Shown: positions 16,240 to 25,552 of the stretch, piece by piece
How the letters are laid out: each line of letters starts with the position of its first letter
Position numbering within the stretch: position 1 is the first letter of the stretch
From: Terriglobia bacterium
GTDB taxonomy: Bacteria > Acidobacteriota > Terriglobia > Terriglobales > Acidobacteriaceae
DNA length: 36,347 nucleotides
Direction: 5' to 3'
Assembly (NCBI GenBank): GCA_020073105.1
Contig: JAIQFW010000016.1
Coordinates: 1 to 36,347, forward strand
Translations under genes and position numbers: made by a program
The notes under the pieces: model-generated
What the model saw: the letters and a program-made list of their open reading frames with translations, nothing else
Database searches by the model: none
What the model was told of the DNA's origin: nothing

Positions 16240-19182
16240 CTAAAACGAAAATAGCACTTGCAAGTCTATCCTACGACTGGCGCCGGCCGACGAGTACGGC
16301 CCACCCGCCAGAGCATTGGACTGCCCGAACAACGGAGAACTCAGATCACCCACCGGCGGCGCAAAATTCACGCGGTTCAGCAGGTTTCTCACCGAAACGC
16401 CGAGGGTCAAGTTGTAGCGCCGATCCGTCGTGCCTCCCATGCCAAAGAAACCGCCCCCGGGTCCACCGCCACCGGCGAGCCCTCGTCCTCCAAGGCTCCC
16501 GCCTGGGCCTCCTCCGCGACCGCCGTGCCCGCCAGGCCCGCCTGGGCCACCTGCGCCCCCACTGTTCTTAGTTTCGCGTCCGAAGCCAAAGGTCTTGCTC
16601 AAGCGCAGATTCAAGGTAAACAGCGTTGGCCCCGTCCCAAAGTTGACGGGAATCAGCCCTGAAGTGGCCGCAGGGTTGAATGTCCCCAAAGGTGTACACA
16701 AGAACGATGATCCCTGATGCACATTGGTTGGACAGGTCTCAGTCGAAATCAAGGTTGGACGGTCATTGAAGATCGAATCCCCGTTTAAGTCCTGGCCGGT
16801 CGTGACATTAAACGGCTGACCGGAGGTCACCAGCATAAAGGGACTGAGACGAAACGCGTAGGGAAAGGACAACGTACCGCCCAGAAAAACTCGATGCCGT
16901 ACGTCAAATGACGAACGCCCGTAGTCGGCCATGGGGTCATACTGATTGGACAAGAAGCTGGCACTGCCGCCACCGCCTGTGCCCAGGTTGCTGTTGGCAT
17001 AGTTGAGGGTGTAATAGCCAAACAGCGACAACCTCGAGCCTGCATTGACCCGCATGTTCACAATCAGCTGGTTCTGCCGGAAGATCCCTTCGCTGTCGTA
17101 CTGATAAATGTTGTTGGTTCCTCCCAGGGGCCGAACACCGCTAGTGGGATCTGCCGGATCGAACGTACCTGGCAGCGGAGCGTTGATGTTTCTCAGGAAA
17201 AGCTGGTGCTCTCCGCGGGCATACAGGTAGGTCACTGCCATCGTCGCCTTCGGGGTGATTTGGTGCTCAACGCTAACTGCCGTTTGCATCGTCATCGGCG
17301 CCCGCAGGTTGGGAGATATTTGATAGATCGTCGGTGATACCTGCGTTCCCGGAACCGTCAAGGCCGGAATGTTGGGGTAGAAATCCGGATCGGTGACGAT
17401 AGCCAACTGCTGCGCCGTGCCGTTCAGTCGCTCCGCTTGCAGGACCAGGTTTTGCGCAAAACGGTCGTGGAACATTCCAAAACCCGCCCGCAGGACAGTT
17501 TTGGGTGAGGGATTCTTGCCCCGACCCAGCCCCCAGGCCACTGATAGCCGCGGAGCCCAATCACCATGGTCGTGGATGTTGTTCTGTGTCTCGAAGCGCA
17601 GGCCGTAGCTAAGAGTGAGACTGGGACGAATCCGCCAATCATCCTGCGCGTAGAGCCCGACATCCACCTGCGAGACCTCGGTGAGAGGCTGTCCAGCCGT
17701 GATGGAAAACTGACTGGCGCCGCCACCAGCCGCGCGAATCTCTGCCGGGGTCAGTCCATCATGCAGGCCCTGCTCTGTGATCTGATAGGCAAGAATGGAC
17801 GGGAAGGTAAAAACTCCGTTGAAGTTCGCATTCGAGCTACTGGAATCGGTGCTAGCCCGCAATCGCCCGCCAAACTTTACCAGATGGTTCCCCCGAACCA
17901 TGGAGGTGTAATTCTGCAATTCGTACCGGTTCTCAATATCGCTGGGATTTCCACTCTGGTTGCCGCCGCCGGTAAACGCGCCCAAGACGGAGATGGTCGG
18001 CTGGAAACTCTGCACCGTCTGGCTGCTGTTGTCGTGGGCGTATTCGAAGCGGGTCTCATTCACTACGGTCGCGCTCAAGACCTGGGTATCGCTGATCTGC
18101 AGCGTGTGTTCCTCATCGGTCGAGTCGTAGGCTTGCGACGCCAGGGAGAATCGACCCACTCCTTCATTGCTTTCGCTGTTGTGCAGGAATTGGTATCGCG
18201 CGGTCAGGGTATTGTTCTTGCTGAGCTGGTAATCGATGCACGGACTGAGATTGAAGCGCGTCCGGGGATTTGGGACCGCCTGCGTGAATGGAACGGGATT
18301 GAAGGTCGGATCCAGTATGGTCGCATTTACGACGCTGGAGTCATTGATGTTCCGCCCTTCGAAAGTAAAGAAGAAGGATGCCTTCTTGCTCAGCGGACCG
18401 CCCACGCTCGCGTTGTACAGCTCGGAGTGGTAGGGCGGTACGTTGGCCACAAACGGATTGAGCGAGTTAAAAGCAGAGTCATTTCCGTGAATGAAAAATT
18501 GGCCGTGATACTTATCGGTCCCGGGCTTGGTGAGAATCTCAATGCGCCCGTAGCCGAGCTTGTCGTACTCCGCCGAAAATGGATTCTGGTTGACCCGGAT
18601 CTCACGAATCGAGGATTTGGGCGGGAGCTGGCCGCCGGTAAATCCATCGATGTAAATCTGGCCGCCGTTCGGCCCTGCCGAAGGCCCCGCGAGCGCTTCC
18701 AAGTCCTGCTGCAGTTCATCCGGATCGTCGGGCAGGGCTTCGAGGTCTTTTCCCCGGATGACGATGGAGCTGGCGTTGTCCGATGCGGTCGTGTTGACGG
18801 TCGTACTCTGGTCCTCAACCTCAACTTTCTCCGGCTTGACCTCAATTTCCAGCGCGATATCGAACTCCTGCGTTTGACCCGCAGCAATCGCTACATCTTG
18901 CTCGGTGGAAGTTGCAAAGCCTTTCGCCGTCGTCGTCACCGTGTAGCTTCCCGGCGCCAGCCCCTTGATCTCATACGTTCCCTGATTGTCCGTAACCGCG
19001 GTTTTCGCCTGGCCCTGAGTTCCGGTCACCGAGATGGTCGCTTGCGGGATCACAGCACTGGACGGATCGGTGACTCGACCCTTCAGTGTGCCGGATACAT
19101 TTTGAGCAACAATGTGCGCTGGACTGCCCAATAGCAAGGCCAGAACGGCAATGCTCAAACCGTACGCTCTACCCAATCTCAT
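16240..19182 (-). CDS. TonB-dependent receptor 2 with Gly-rich loop
   Basis: A 980-residue outer-membrane receptor. A signal peptide (about 1-27) precedes a carboxypeptidase-regulatory-like domain at about 30-115 (GTLKGRVTDPSSAVIPQA; YEIKGLAPGSYTVTTTAKGF). The plug (GGQIYIDGFTGGQLPPKSSI; RIEILTKPGTDKYHGQ) and the long barrel end in a terminal phenylalanine (LQVLFSF). Near the C-terminus (about 874-917, DNA 16432-16563) is a 44-residue glycine-rich stretch with GGPGG and HGGRGG words, probably an external loop. I chose the ATG at 19182 because AAGGA lies 7 bases upstream; an ATG at 19209 would add 9 residues. It follows the DUF5666 gene closely on the same strand and precedes the Ig-like lipoprotein, forming a probable operon. 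Confidence 0.9.
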   Translation of the reverse strand: MRLGRAYGLSIAVLALLLGSPAHIVAQNVSGTLKGRVTDPSSAVIPQATISVTGTQGQAKTAVTDNQGTYEIKGLAPGSYTVTTTAKGFATSTEQDVAIAAGQTQEFDIALEIEVKPEKVEVEDQSTTVNTTASDNASSIVIRGKDLEALPDDPDELQQDLEALAGPSAGPNGGQIYIDGFTGGQLPPKSSIREIRVNQNPFSAEYDKLGYGRIEILTKPGTDKYHGQFFIHGNDSAFNSLNPFVANVPPYHSELYNASVGGPLSKKASFFFTFEGRNINDSSVVNATILDPTFNPVPFTQAVPNPRTRFNLSPCIDYQLSKNNTLTARYQFLHNSESNEGVGRFSLASQAYDSTDEEHTLQISDTQVLSATVVNETRFEYAHDNSSQTVQSFQPTISVLGAFTGGGNQSGNPSDIENRYELQNYTSMVRGNHLVKFGGRLRASTDSSSSNANFNGVFTFPSILAYQITEQGLHDGLTPAEIRAAGGGASQFSITAGQPLTEVSQVDVGLYAQDDWRIRPSLTLSYGLRFETQNNIHDHGDWAPRLSVAWGLGRGKNPSPKTVLRAGFGMFHDRFAQNLVLQAERLNGTAQQLAIVTDPDFYPNIPALTVPGTQVSPTIYQISPNLRAPMTMQTAVSVEHQITPKATMAVTYLYARGEHQLFLRNINAPLPGTFDPADPTSGVRPLGGTNNIYQYDSEGIFRQNQLIVNMRVNAGSRLSLFGYYTLNYANSNLGTGGGGSASFLSNQYDPMADYGRSSFDVRHRVFLGGTLSFPYAFRLSPFMLVTSGQPFNVTTGQDLNGDSIFNDRPTLISTETCPTNVHQGSSFLCTPLGTFNPAATSGLIPVNFGTGPTLFTLNLRLSKTFGFGRETKNSGGAGGPGGPGGHGGRGGGPGGSLGGRGLAGGGGPGGGFFGMGGTTDRRYNLTLGVSVRNLLNRVNFAPPVGDLSSPLFGQSNALAGGPYSSAGASRRIDLQVLFSF

Positions 19183-19212
19183 CAAGATTCCTTGGCCACC
19201 GCAGTTCATCTC

Positions 19213-20466
19213 TTAGGGATTCGTTCCCAGCGCGGCCTCGCCACCCGCACCGCTCAGATTCCACGGAGACAACAGCATGGCCGCCTGACCGCTATCGGGC
19301 GAGGCTGTCAGAACCGGCTCCACCCCAGTGAGCAGCGTAATTGCTGTCGACGGGCTGGCGGCAGTACCCTCCGTCGCCACGATCATGACCGCGCTCCCCT
19401 TCTGCAAATCCCCGAGGGTGACCGCCGGCATGCGGCCCAACATTTGCTGAAAGTCTGGAGCACCTCCCTGCCTTCCTCCACCACCGCCAGCTGGGCGTGT
19501 CTCGGCAGGCTGCTCGGCGGCTGGCGCGCCAGGATGGGCACTCCCATTCTCACCTGGCTGCGGCGTGCCGCCTCTCAGCCGCAGGGCGATTCGCCGTGCA
19601 ACCATGGGAGGAAGGCTGCGAAGCTGGGAATCGTCATTGACCTTCAAAGTCGCGGGCTTTTTCGTTGCGAGATCATTCACGGTAATCAAATGGTTCGTGG
19701 GATCGGTTGAGATCACAGTTCCGGCAATGTTTCGGAAGGCCCCGGAGACGATTTCCTCCGCGCTCAGCTCGGCGCCGTCTGCGCTGCGGTTCCCCCGGGC
19801 CCGCAGCTGGTCGCCCGGCTTGATCTGGTCCACGGTTCCCGCTTTGGCGTCGTCAAACCGGACCGAGTCCGGAGCGTATCGGCGGATCATCGTGTCCTTC
19901 GAGTAGTGGACGTCCACCGTCTTGCTGGCGCCAAAAGCCGAAACCGTGACCGTGACACTTCCGTTGCCGGGATCGACCACCTTCACCAGCCCGCCGATAC
20001 CTCGCTTCTGCCAGTCTTCCCTCTCGCGCTCCTGCTTCGCGGCAATGTCGGTTCGCTTGATGACAATGACCGAAAGCGCCAGCACGGACTTGCCATCGTC
20101 ACTGGGCTTGCCGCGCACCAGCATCCGGTCACCAACTTGTAACTCTGCCAGCCCTAATGGCGTCGCACCTTGCAGGTCTTTTTGTCCCGGCGCGGTTCGC
20201 ACCATGCGAGTGGAATCCTGAATGAGGACGTTGAGGGTGGCTCCGGCATCCGTTGCCAGCGTGACGGCGTTGTTCGTGATTGCTTTTACCGTGCCGACCG
20301 GGCGCACGACGTTGGGGACAGATGACGGCGCGTCCTGGGCCCGGCCCGTGAGCGTGAACACCGCAAGGCCTACGGTGGTCAGAGCAACGACGACACGGAG
20401 GCCTGCGCAGCGCAGTCTGACCTGGCGCGCGAAGTCGGAACCTCGCTCGAGACAAGAAACCACCAT
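19213..20466 (-). CDS. Exported DUF5666-repeat protein
   Basis: A protein of about 417 residues with an N-terminal hydrophobic export signal (VVVALTTVGLAVFTLTGRAQ). At least three DUF5666-like beta modules follow, each with the pattern GTVxxITxxxVTLxT...VGDxxxVRGxxxDG: GTVKAITNNAVTLATD, then GGLVKVVDPGNGSVTVTVS with IKPGDQLRARGNRSADG, then GTVISTDPTNHLITVND. The C-terminal part is Gly/Pro/Ala rich (PAGGGGGRQGG) and ends in a further small module. DUF5666 has no known activity; an envelope role is likely. An ATG at 20466 with GGAA upstream is preferred, and a TTG at 20478 is possible. It is the first gene of the probable operon with TonB receptor 2, whose start lies about 30 bases after this stop. 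Confidence 0.82.
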   Translation of the reverse strand: MVVSCLERGSDFARQVRLRCAGLRVVVALTTVGLAVFTLTGRAQDAPSSVPNVVRPVGTVKAITNNAVTLATDAGATLNVLIQDSTRMVRTAPGQKDLQGATPLGLAELQVGDRMLVRGKPSDDGKSVLALSVIVIKRTDIAAKQEREREDWQKRGIGGLVKVVDPGNGSVTVTVSAFGASKTVDVHYSKDTMIRRYAPDSVRFDDAKAGTVDQIKPGDQLRARGNRSADGAELSAEEIVSGAFRNIAGTVISTDPTNHLITVNDLATKKPATLKVNDDSQLRSLPPMVARRIALRLRGGTPQPGENGSAHPGAPAAEQPAETRPAGGGGGRQGGAPDFQQMLGRMPAVTLGDLQKGSAVMIVATEGTAASPSTAITLLTGVEPVLTASPDSGQAAMLLSPWNLSGAGGEAALGTNP

Positions 20467-20724
20467 GATGGATTCCAAAACCTAGTCTATTCGACCACAG
20501 GCCGGTCGCGCCGGGGGTAAAGAATCGTCAAACAACTGTAAAGTTCTGTGCCAGTGTGGGTTGGCCGTTACCCACGACTGTGATCTCCGTCCTTGCTGCG
20601 ATTCTACGGTGGATGATGAACTTTCCATGAATATGTCACTCCCCTTGATTCGGCTGGGGAGAAATGCCATCCGGGCGTTGAGGACGGTTGGAGTCTCTCG
20701 CCCGGCCAGGAGGAGCACTCTCCA
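20467..20724. other. Divergent intergenic region DUF5666/OPT
   Basis: This 258-base gap must carry the promoters of the DUF5666 operon (minus) and the OPT operon (plus). I see two modest hairpins: GTGGGT/ACCCAC at 20556-20575 and CCGGGCG/CGCCCGG at 20671-20705. The second sits directly before the OPT Shine-Dalgarno (AGGAGGA, 20707-20713). No clear sigma-70 boxes or known riboswitch were recognised. Confidence 0.4.
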
Positions 20725-22728
20725 ATGCCTGAAGTCGAAACCAAGTCTCTCCCCGAAAATGCGTATGAACCACTAAAGCCGGGCGAATCCTACCCGCCGA
20801 TTGTGGCGGCAGACCTGAGGTTACCAGAACTCACCACGCGGTCCGTCGGCTGGGGCATCTTCCTCTGCATCATCTTTACGGTCGCCGCAGCCTATTCAGG
20901 ACTGAAGGTCGGGCAGGTGATGGAGTCAGCCATTCCGATTTCGATCCTTGCCATCGGCCTCGCGCGTCTCTACCGCCGGCGGTCCAGCTTGCTGGAGAAC
21001 GTGATCATCACCGGAATCGGAGGGGTTGCCGGTCCCGTGGTTGCCGGGGCGGTCTTCACCCTTCCGGCGTTGTACATCCTGAAGCTCGACCCGCATCCGG
21101 TACAGACGATCTTTATCTGCCTTGCCGGCGGATGTCTCGGCGTCCTGTTCCTGATTCCCTTGCGGCGCTATTTTGTGCGGGACATGCATGGCCAGCTTCC
21201 CTACCCGGAAGCCACCGCCATCGCCGAAGTCCTGGTCACTGGCGAGAAAGGCGGGTCACAAGCCAAGCTGCTTCTGCAGGCCACCGCGATTGCGGGCGTT
21301 TACGACCTGTTCGTTACGACATTTCAGGTTTGGAAAGAATTCATCGACTTCCGCTTCGTGCCCGTGTTCCGCACTCTCTCCGAGCGTGCCCGGATGGCGT
21401 TCAGCTTTGACGCCATCGGCTTCATCCTCGGTCTGGGCTACGTGATGGGTCTGCGCAGTTCCATGATCCTGTGCGCCGGCGGCGTGCTCTCAAATTTCGT
21501 CCTCGTACCTTTGATATGGTTCATCGGCAGCCACTTTGACAGTGCCGTGTATCCGGCCACGATTCCGATTTCGAGCATGACCGCGGTGCAGATTTACCGC
21601 AGTTACGTGCGATTTGTCGGCGTCGGTGCCATCGCCACCGCAGGCATATTTGGCATCGTAAAGTCATTGCGGATTGTGGCCAGTTCGTTTGGGATCGCGC
21701 TCCGCGTTTTCCGTAAGAAAGAAACGGCAACTGCTGTGCGTACCGACCGCGACATTCCGATGATGTCCATTTTCCTCGGGGTCGTGATCGGTGCGATCGG
21801 CGTAGCGATGCTCTTGGGCACTCTGCCGGTTTCCTGGAGTGTGGTGGGAATAGGCTTGGTATTGACGCTGGTCTTCTCCTTCTTCTTTACATCGGTGGCG
21901 GCCAATGCCATCGCCACCACGGCCCGCAATCCGGTTTCCGGGATGACGATGCTGACCATCATCATTTCCTGTGCTGTCTTGCTGAAGTTCGGGCTATCGA
22001 GCACGACGGGTATGTTCTTCGTAATGGCGATTGCTGCGATGGTCTGCACTGCGTTGTCCGTATCCGGGCAGACGATTACCGATCTCAAGACGGGTTACTG
22101 GCTGGGCTCTACCCCGTCGGCACAGGAGAAAGTGAAATTCCTGGGTGTCATCGCAGCGGCGGTGGCGGTCGGGTTCACGATCGTCATGCTGGCGCGCACC
22201 TTCCAGTTTGGCGAGGCCTTGCCCGGAGACTTGCGGCCAGTCCTGGCCTCCCCGCAGGCCTCGATCATGAAGGCGCTGGTGGAGGGTTTCATGAGCCACC
22301 AACCCATTGCCTATTTGCTGTTCGGCGCCGGTGCCATGGTTGCGTTGATTATGGAGATGCTGGGGCAGCCTTCGCTGATCTTCGCCCTGGGAATGTACCT
22401 CCCGCTCGAACTGAACACCCCGGCCCTGGTCGGTGGCTTCCTTTCCCACTACTTGAACAAACGCTCCGAGAAAACTGGTGGCGAACACGGCCGGACTATC
22501 CGTGAGCGTGGCGTAATCATCGCGTCAGGGCTGATGGCGGGTGGCGCGCTTGGCGGCGTCCTCGGCGCTGCCCTGCGTCTGATTCCCGGATATCGCGAAG
22601 ATCTAATCAAGACGCCTTTCTACTCCAACGATGCGGTGTCGCAAGTCGTCTCCGCGCTGTTGTTTGTTGGCCTTTGCCTGTATGTTTGGTTTGGTTCTGT
22701 AAGACCAGAAGTCGTCGAAGAGAAGTAA
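20725..22728 (+). CDS. OPT-family oligopeptide transporter
   Basis: A 667-residue polytopic membrane protein of the OPT family, proton-coupled importers of small peptides or metal-siderophore chelates. About 14-16 hydrophobic segments span the length. Family landmarks are visible: SGLKVGQVMESAIPISI at about residues 58-75, the conserved PYPEATAIAEVLVTGEKGG at about 158-176, and a late NTPALVGGFLSHYLNKR segment. The ATG at 20725 has AGGAGGA 11 bases upstream. The stop is 14 bases before the peptidase start, so the two genes are almost certainly co-transcribed. This favours peptides as the substrate, but metal chelates cannot be excluded. Confidence 0.92.
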   Translation: MPEVETKSLPENAYEPLKPGESYPPIVAADLRLPELTTRSVGWGIFLCIIFTVAAAYSGLKVGQVMESAIPISILAIGLARLYRRRSSLLENVIITGIGGVAGPVVAGAVFTLPALYILKLDPHPVQTIFICLAGGCLGVLFLIPLRRYFVRDMHGQLPYPEATAIAEVLVTGEKGGSQAKLLLQATAIAGVYDLFVTTFQVWKEFIDFRFVPVFRTLSERARMAFSFDAIGFILGLGYVMGLRSSMILCAGGVLSNFVLVPLIWFIGSHFDSAVYPATIPISSMTAVQIYRSYVRFVGVGAIATAGIFGIVKSLRIVASSFGIALRVFRKKETATAVRTDRDIPMMSIFLGVVIGAIGVAMLLGTLPVSWSVVGIGLVLTLVFSFFFTSVAANAIATTARNPVSGMTMLTIIISCAVLLKFGLSSTTGMFFVMAIAAMVCTALSVSGQTITDLKTGYWLGSTPSAQEKVKFLGVIAAAVAVGFTIVMLARTFQFGEALPGDLRPVLASPQASIMKALVEGFMSHQPIAYLLFGAGAMVALIMEMLGQPSLIFALGMYLPLELNTPALVGGFLSHYLNKRSEKTGGEHGRTIRERGVIIASGLMAGGALGGVLGAALRLIPGYREDLIKTPFYSNDAVSQVVSALLFVGLCLYVWFGSVRPEVVEEK

Positions 22729-22742
22729 ATGAAGGAGGTTCT

Positions 22743-24095
22743 ATGGACCGGGTAGGACGATTCGTTGCAGACGCAGTGCTGGGTATTGACACGCTTTGGG
22801 GCGGCGACGTCATGTGTCCCTCAGGCACGGGACGGTTCATCGCGGACTCGTGGTTTTCGGACGAACCCCTTCCTGCCGCGTACACCGATCCAGCGGCGGC
22901 GCTTGTGCGAGAAAGCGGTGGGGTTGCAGGCAAGAACGTCAACCGTCCAGCGGTGGAGGACTATCTGCGCCGGGTCGACCTTCCGGGAGCGATCGCCGGC
23001 ATCCGCCATGAGGCTCGTAACATGGCGGGTATGCGTGCCCCGTACCTCCTTGGCCTGTCGCTCAGTCTGGAAACGATGTGGGACCTCGCAATGGAGGTCC
23101 TTGGGAAAGGCGATCCGGTGCCATACGAGCGGTGCGTGAAAGCCGCGACGGGCCGTGCACCGGAACCGTCACAGCCTGAAGGCAAGCGGCAACGCGTGGC
23201 CGAGTTGCTCGACCGTGCCGGTTATCAATCACCTGGCACAGCAGGCATTTTGGGTGCGGTGGACGCCTGGCGTCGCGACCGATTGGTCCCCATGGCCTCC
23301 GTCCGGGCCCTTGGCGCCGCCGTCATTGCCCACTTCGACGAACTCAGCCGGGCAAACCTCTTACCATACCTTCCGGACGAACTGGCTCGAGTACCTCGTG
23401 CAAATATTGAATTCCTCCCAATCAAGGATGCCTGGTTCTCCGGCTCCATGAACTACATAGGCCGTTCCCGGAAGCCGGACGGCACTCCGAGATATGAGGC
23501 CACCTATGAGATCAACGCTTCGTTGCAGATGTCCGTTCCTGAGTTTGAACAACTGGTCAGCCACGAAGTCGTGCCCGGGCACGTGACCACGTTCGCATAC
23601 CTGCAGGACCTTTATGTTCGCGGCAAGGCAGGTTTTGAAGCGACCGTGCTGACCATGAACACCCGTTCCGCCACCCTCTTCGAAGGCATTGCCAACAATG
23701 CCATTCTGATCGCCCACGGGGTAGCCGAGGTCGAGCAGCTGCCCGACGAGGATTTGCAGATCGGTGTTCTGCTCGCGCTCTTACAGGATGATGCCAAGAA
23801 CCAGTCGTCGTATCTGACTTGGGGTGAAGGCATGCCACGCGAAGAAGTGGCCGCCATTCTTCGCCGCGATTTCCTGGTGACCGAAGAACGCGCCGACAAG
23901 CTTTCAGGCTCCTGGGGCAGGCACCCTCTTCTCGGCCGAATGTATCTCCCGGCCTACCGGACAGGTACGGAAATAGTCGCTCAACTGCGACGCATTCATC
24001 CCGCCAACCAGATCTTACCGGCCATGTACGGCTGCAGCGGGTTGGTCGACGTCGTGACTATAGAGGAAGTATTGAAGTGCAACCTGGTGGGATAG
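22743..24095 (+). CDS. DUF885-like zinc metallopeptidase
   Basis: A 450-residue protein with the gluzincin-like motif HEVVPGH at residues 274-280. This corresponds to the HExxPGH of DUF885/M3-M32-like carboxypeptidases, with Glu314 in TLFEGIANN as the likely third zinc ligand. The N-terminal half is helical and the C-terminus has LPAYRTGTEIVAQLR, as in the family. It has no signal peptide and is shorter than typical exported DUF885 proteins (often 550-600 residues), so it is probably cytoplasmic. The ATG at 22743 is set by an excellent GAAGGAGGT upstream. It directly follows the OPT transporter and could digest the peptides that are imported. The family call rests on the zinc motif and overall pattern, so another HExxH-type family remains possible. 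Confidence 0.75.
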   Translation: MDRVGRFVADAVLGIDTLWGGDVMCPSGTGRFIADSWFSDEPLPAAYTDPAAALVRESGGVAGKNVNRPAVEDYLRRVDLPGAIAGIRHEARNMAGMRAPYLLGLSLSLETMWDLAMEVLGKGDPVPYERCVKAATGRAPEPSQPEGKRQRVAELLDRAGYQSPGTAGILGAVDAWRRDRLVPMASVRALGAAVIAHFDELSRANLLPYLPDELARVPRANIEFLPIKDAWFSGSMNYIGRSRKPDGTPRYEATYEINASLQMSVPEFEQLVSHEVVPGHVTTFAYLQDLYVRGKAGFEATVLTMNTRSATLFEGIANNAILIAHGVAEVEQLPDEDLQIGVLLALLQDDAKNQSSYLTWGEGMPREEVAAILRRDFLVTEERADKLSGSWGRHPLLGRMYLPAYRTGTEIVAQLRRIHPANQILPAMYGCSGLVDVVTIEEVLKCNLVG

Positions 24096-24122
24096 GAGTT
24101 GGACTTCCAGAAAGTATGAAAA

Positions 24123-24197
24123 TGGAGCGGGAGACGGGGATCGAACCCGTGACATCCAGCTTGGGAAGCTGGCGTTCTACCGCTGAACTACTCCCGC
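24123..24197 (-). tRNA. tRNA-Gly (anticodon CCC)
   Basis: Read on minus, a complete cloverleaf is present. The 7-bp acceptor stem is GCGGGAG/CTCCCGC, the D arm contains AGTTCAGCGGTAGAAC, and the anticodon stem CCAGC/GCTGG encloses TTCCCAA, giving anticodon CCC (reads GGG). The T arm is ACGGG TTCGATC CCCGT. Discriminator T is followed by an encoded CCA (plus-strand TGG at 24123-24125). A weak promoter may lie upstream (TTGCCA, then TAACCT 17 bases on, at 24239-24244 and 24216-24221). Confidence 0.95.
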
Positions 24198-24431
24198 TCG
24201 GCTGCAGACAAGTCGAGGTTATCACCAAGGGCGGCGGCTGGCAACGCAGCCCAGGCACCCCCGTGCAAACACCCGGCACCTTCGATTAGACTCTCTTATT
24301 CCTTGAAGTTCGAGATCGCCTCAATGCGGCTCCCAAGACGCGGATTCACTTGACCACGCCCCTCCTAAACGCCCGTGTGTCGTTTTCAGGAACACCGTTC
24401 AGCTCTCAATCTCTTTGGAGGAAGCGCATTC

Positions 24432-25424
24432 ATGCGTCCAACAATCCTGCACGTTGTAGCTTTGTTGCTCATCGGTTTCACTGTCTCAGCTTCAGCCCAG
24501 GCCACCCGTCACTTTGTTTTTCATTACGGGTTCACCGTCAATGTTTCCGCCGGCCAGCGTATTCGCGTCTGGATTCCCATGGCCCACTCCGACGGTTCCC
24601 AGGAGGTCAAGGTGCTCTCCGCCACTGGCGATCTGCCCCTGAAGAAGACCCGCGAATCCAGGTTCGGGAACGAGATGTACTACGCCGAAACCTCGAAAGC
24701 CAAACAATCTGAGCTGCACTTTGAAATCGTGTACGACGTTCTGCGCCGCGAGCATCTGACCCTGGGCATCTATTCACCCCATCTCGCAGACGTATCCCTG
24801 ACCGACAAGGAACGAAGGCAATATCTCGCACCCGATGTTCTTGTCCCGGTGACGGGGTTGCCCGCCGAACTGGCCGCCAAGGTTGTTTCGGACAAGAACG
24901 ACCCTCTCGACAAAGCCCGCGCTATCTACGACTACGTTTTCACCACCATGCGTTACGACAAAACCGGCACCGGTTGGGGCCGCGGCGACGTGCTGTACGC
25001 CTGCGATGCCAAGAAGGGTAACTGCACCGACTTCCATTCATTGTTTATCGCGATGGCCCGCTCCCAGGGGATTCCCGCACGTTTTGAGATCGGCTTTCCA
25101 TTGCCTCCGGACAAACACTCGTCAGAGATTGCCGGATACCACTGCTGGGCCGAGTTCTTCGAGCCGCAACACGGATGGGTCCCGGTGGATATCTCCGAGG
25201 CGTGGAAACACCAGGAAAAGAAGGATTACTTTTTTGGCGCTCATGACGCCAATCGTGTCCAGTTCACCATGGGGCGCGATGTTGTGTTGAGCCCGAAGCA
25301 AGATGGAAAGCCACTGAACTACTTTGTGTATCCCTATGTGGAAGTGGCGGGCAAGGAGTCTCCCAACGTGTCGACCGCATTTTCGTTTGCCGATGTTGAG
25401 GCCGGTACCAGCGCCATGCGCTAG
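24432..25424 (+). CDS. Exported transglutaminase-like protein
   Basis: A 330-residue protein with a signal peptide (MRPTILHVVALLLIGFTVSA, cleavage near ASAQA). A beta-rich N-terminal part leads into a transglutaminase/papain-like core at about residues 155-260. The triad is complete: Cys198 in GNCTDFHSLF, His237 in YHCWAEFF and Asp253 in PVDISEA. In bacteria such proteins are mostly proteases or peptide-modifying enzymes acting outside the cytoplasm; the substrate is unknown. The ATG at 24432 has GGAGGA 10 bases upstream. It is a single gene, preceded by about 230 bases downstream of the tRNA start in which I see no other gene, and is convergent with the phosphoesterase. Confidence 0.9.
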   Translation: MRPTILHVVALLLIGFTVSASAQATRHFVFHYGFTVNVSAGQRIRVWIPMAHSDGSQEVKVLSATGDLPLKKTRESRFGNEMYYAETSKAKQSELHFEIVYDVLRREHLTLGIYSPHLADVSLTDKERRQYLAPDVLVPVTGLPAELAAKVVSDKNDPLDKARAIYDYVFTTMRYDKTGTGWGRGDVLYACDAKKGNCTDFHSLFIAMARSQGIPARFEIGFPLPPDKHSSEIAGYHCWAEFFEPQHGWVPVDISEAWKHQEKKDYFFGAHDANRVQFTMGRDVVLSPKQDGKPLNYFVYPYVEVAGKESPNVSTAFSFADVEAGTSAMR

Positions 25425-25443
25425 GTGTGGGTTCTGAGCTTAG

Positions 25444-25507
25444 GTGGAGCAGGCCTTTGGCCCTGCAATAAGGATCTCAAATGAGGGTGGGCTTCAGCCC
25501 CTGAGGC
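25444..25507. repeat. Family D two-hairpin repeat
   Basis: GTGGAGCAGG...CCTGCAATAAGG forms a first small hairpin, and GGGCTTCAGCCCCTGAGG a second. The same two-hairpin unit occurs at 33035-33099, with changes on both sides of the first stem that keep it paired. It fills the gap between two convergent genes and could act as a weak bidirectional terminator. Confidence 0.6.
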
Positions 25508-25552
25508 ACTATCTGTTCAGGGTCTCAATGGACTTGACTCACCATGCTCTCC

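Noticed and set aside
17566-19134. 522-codon open frame antisense to TonB receptor 2
   Set aside because: Arginine- and valine-rich shadow of the receptor coding sequence in GC-rich DNA, with no domain or ribosome-binding site.
20671-20713. Riboswitch or attenuator before the OPT gene
   Set aside because: Only one simple hairpin next to the Shine-Dalgarno; no known riboswitch core was recognised.
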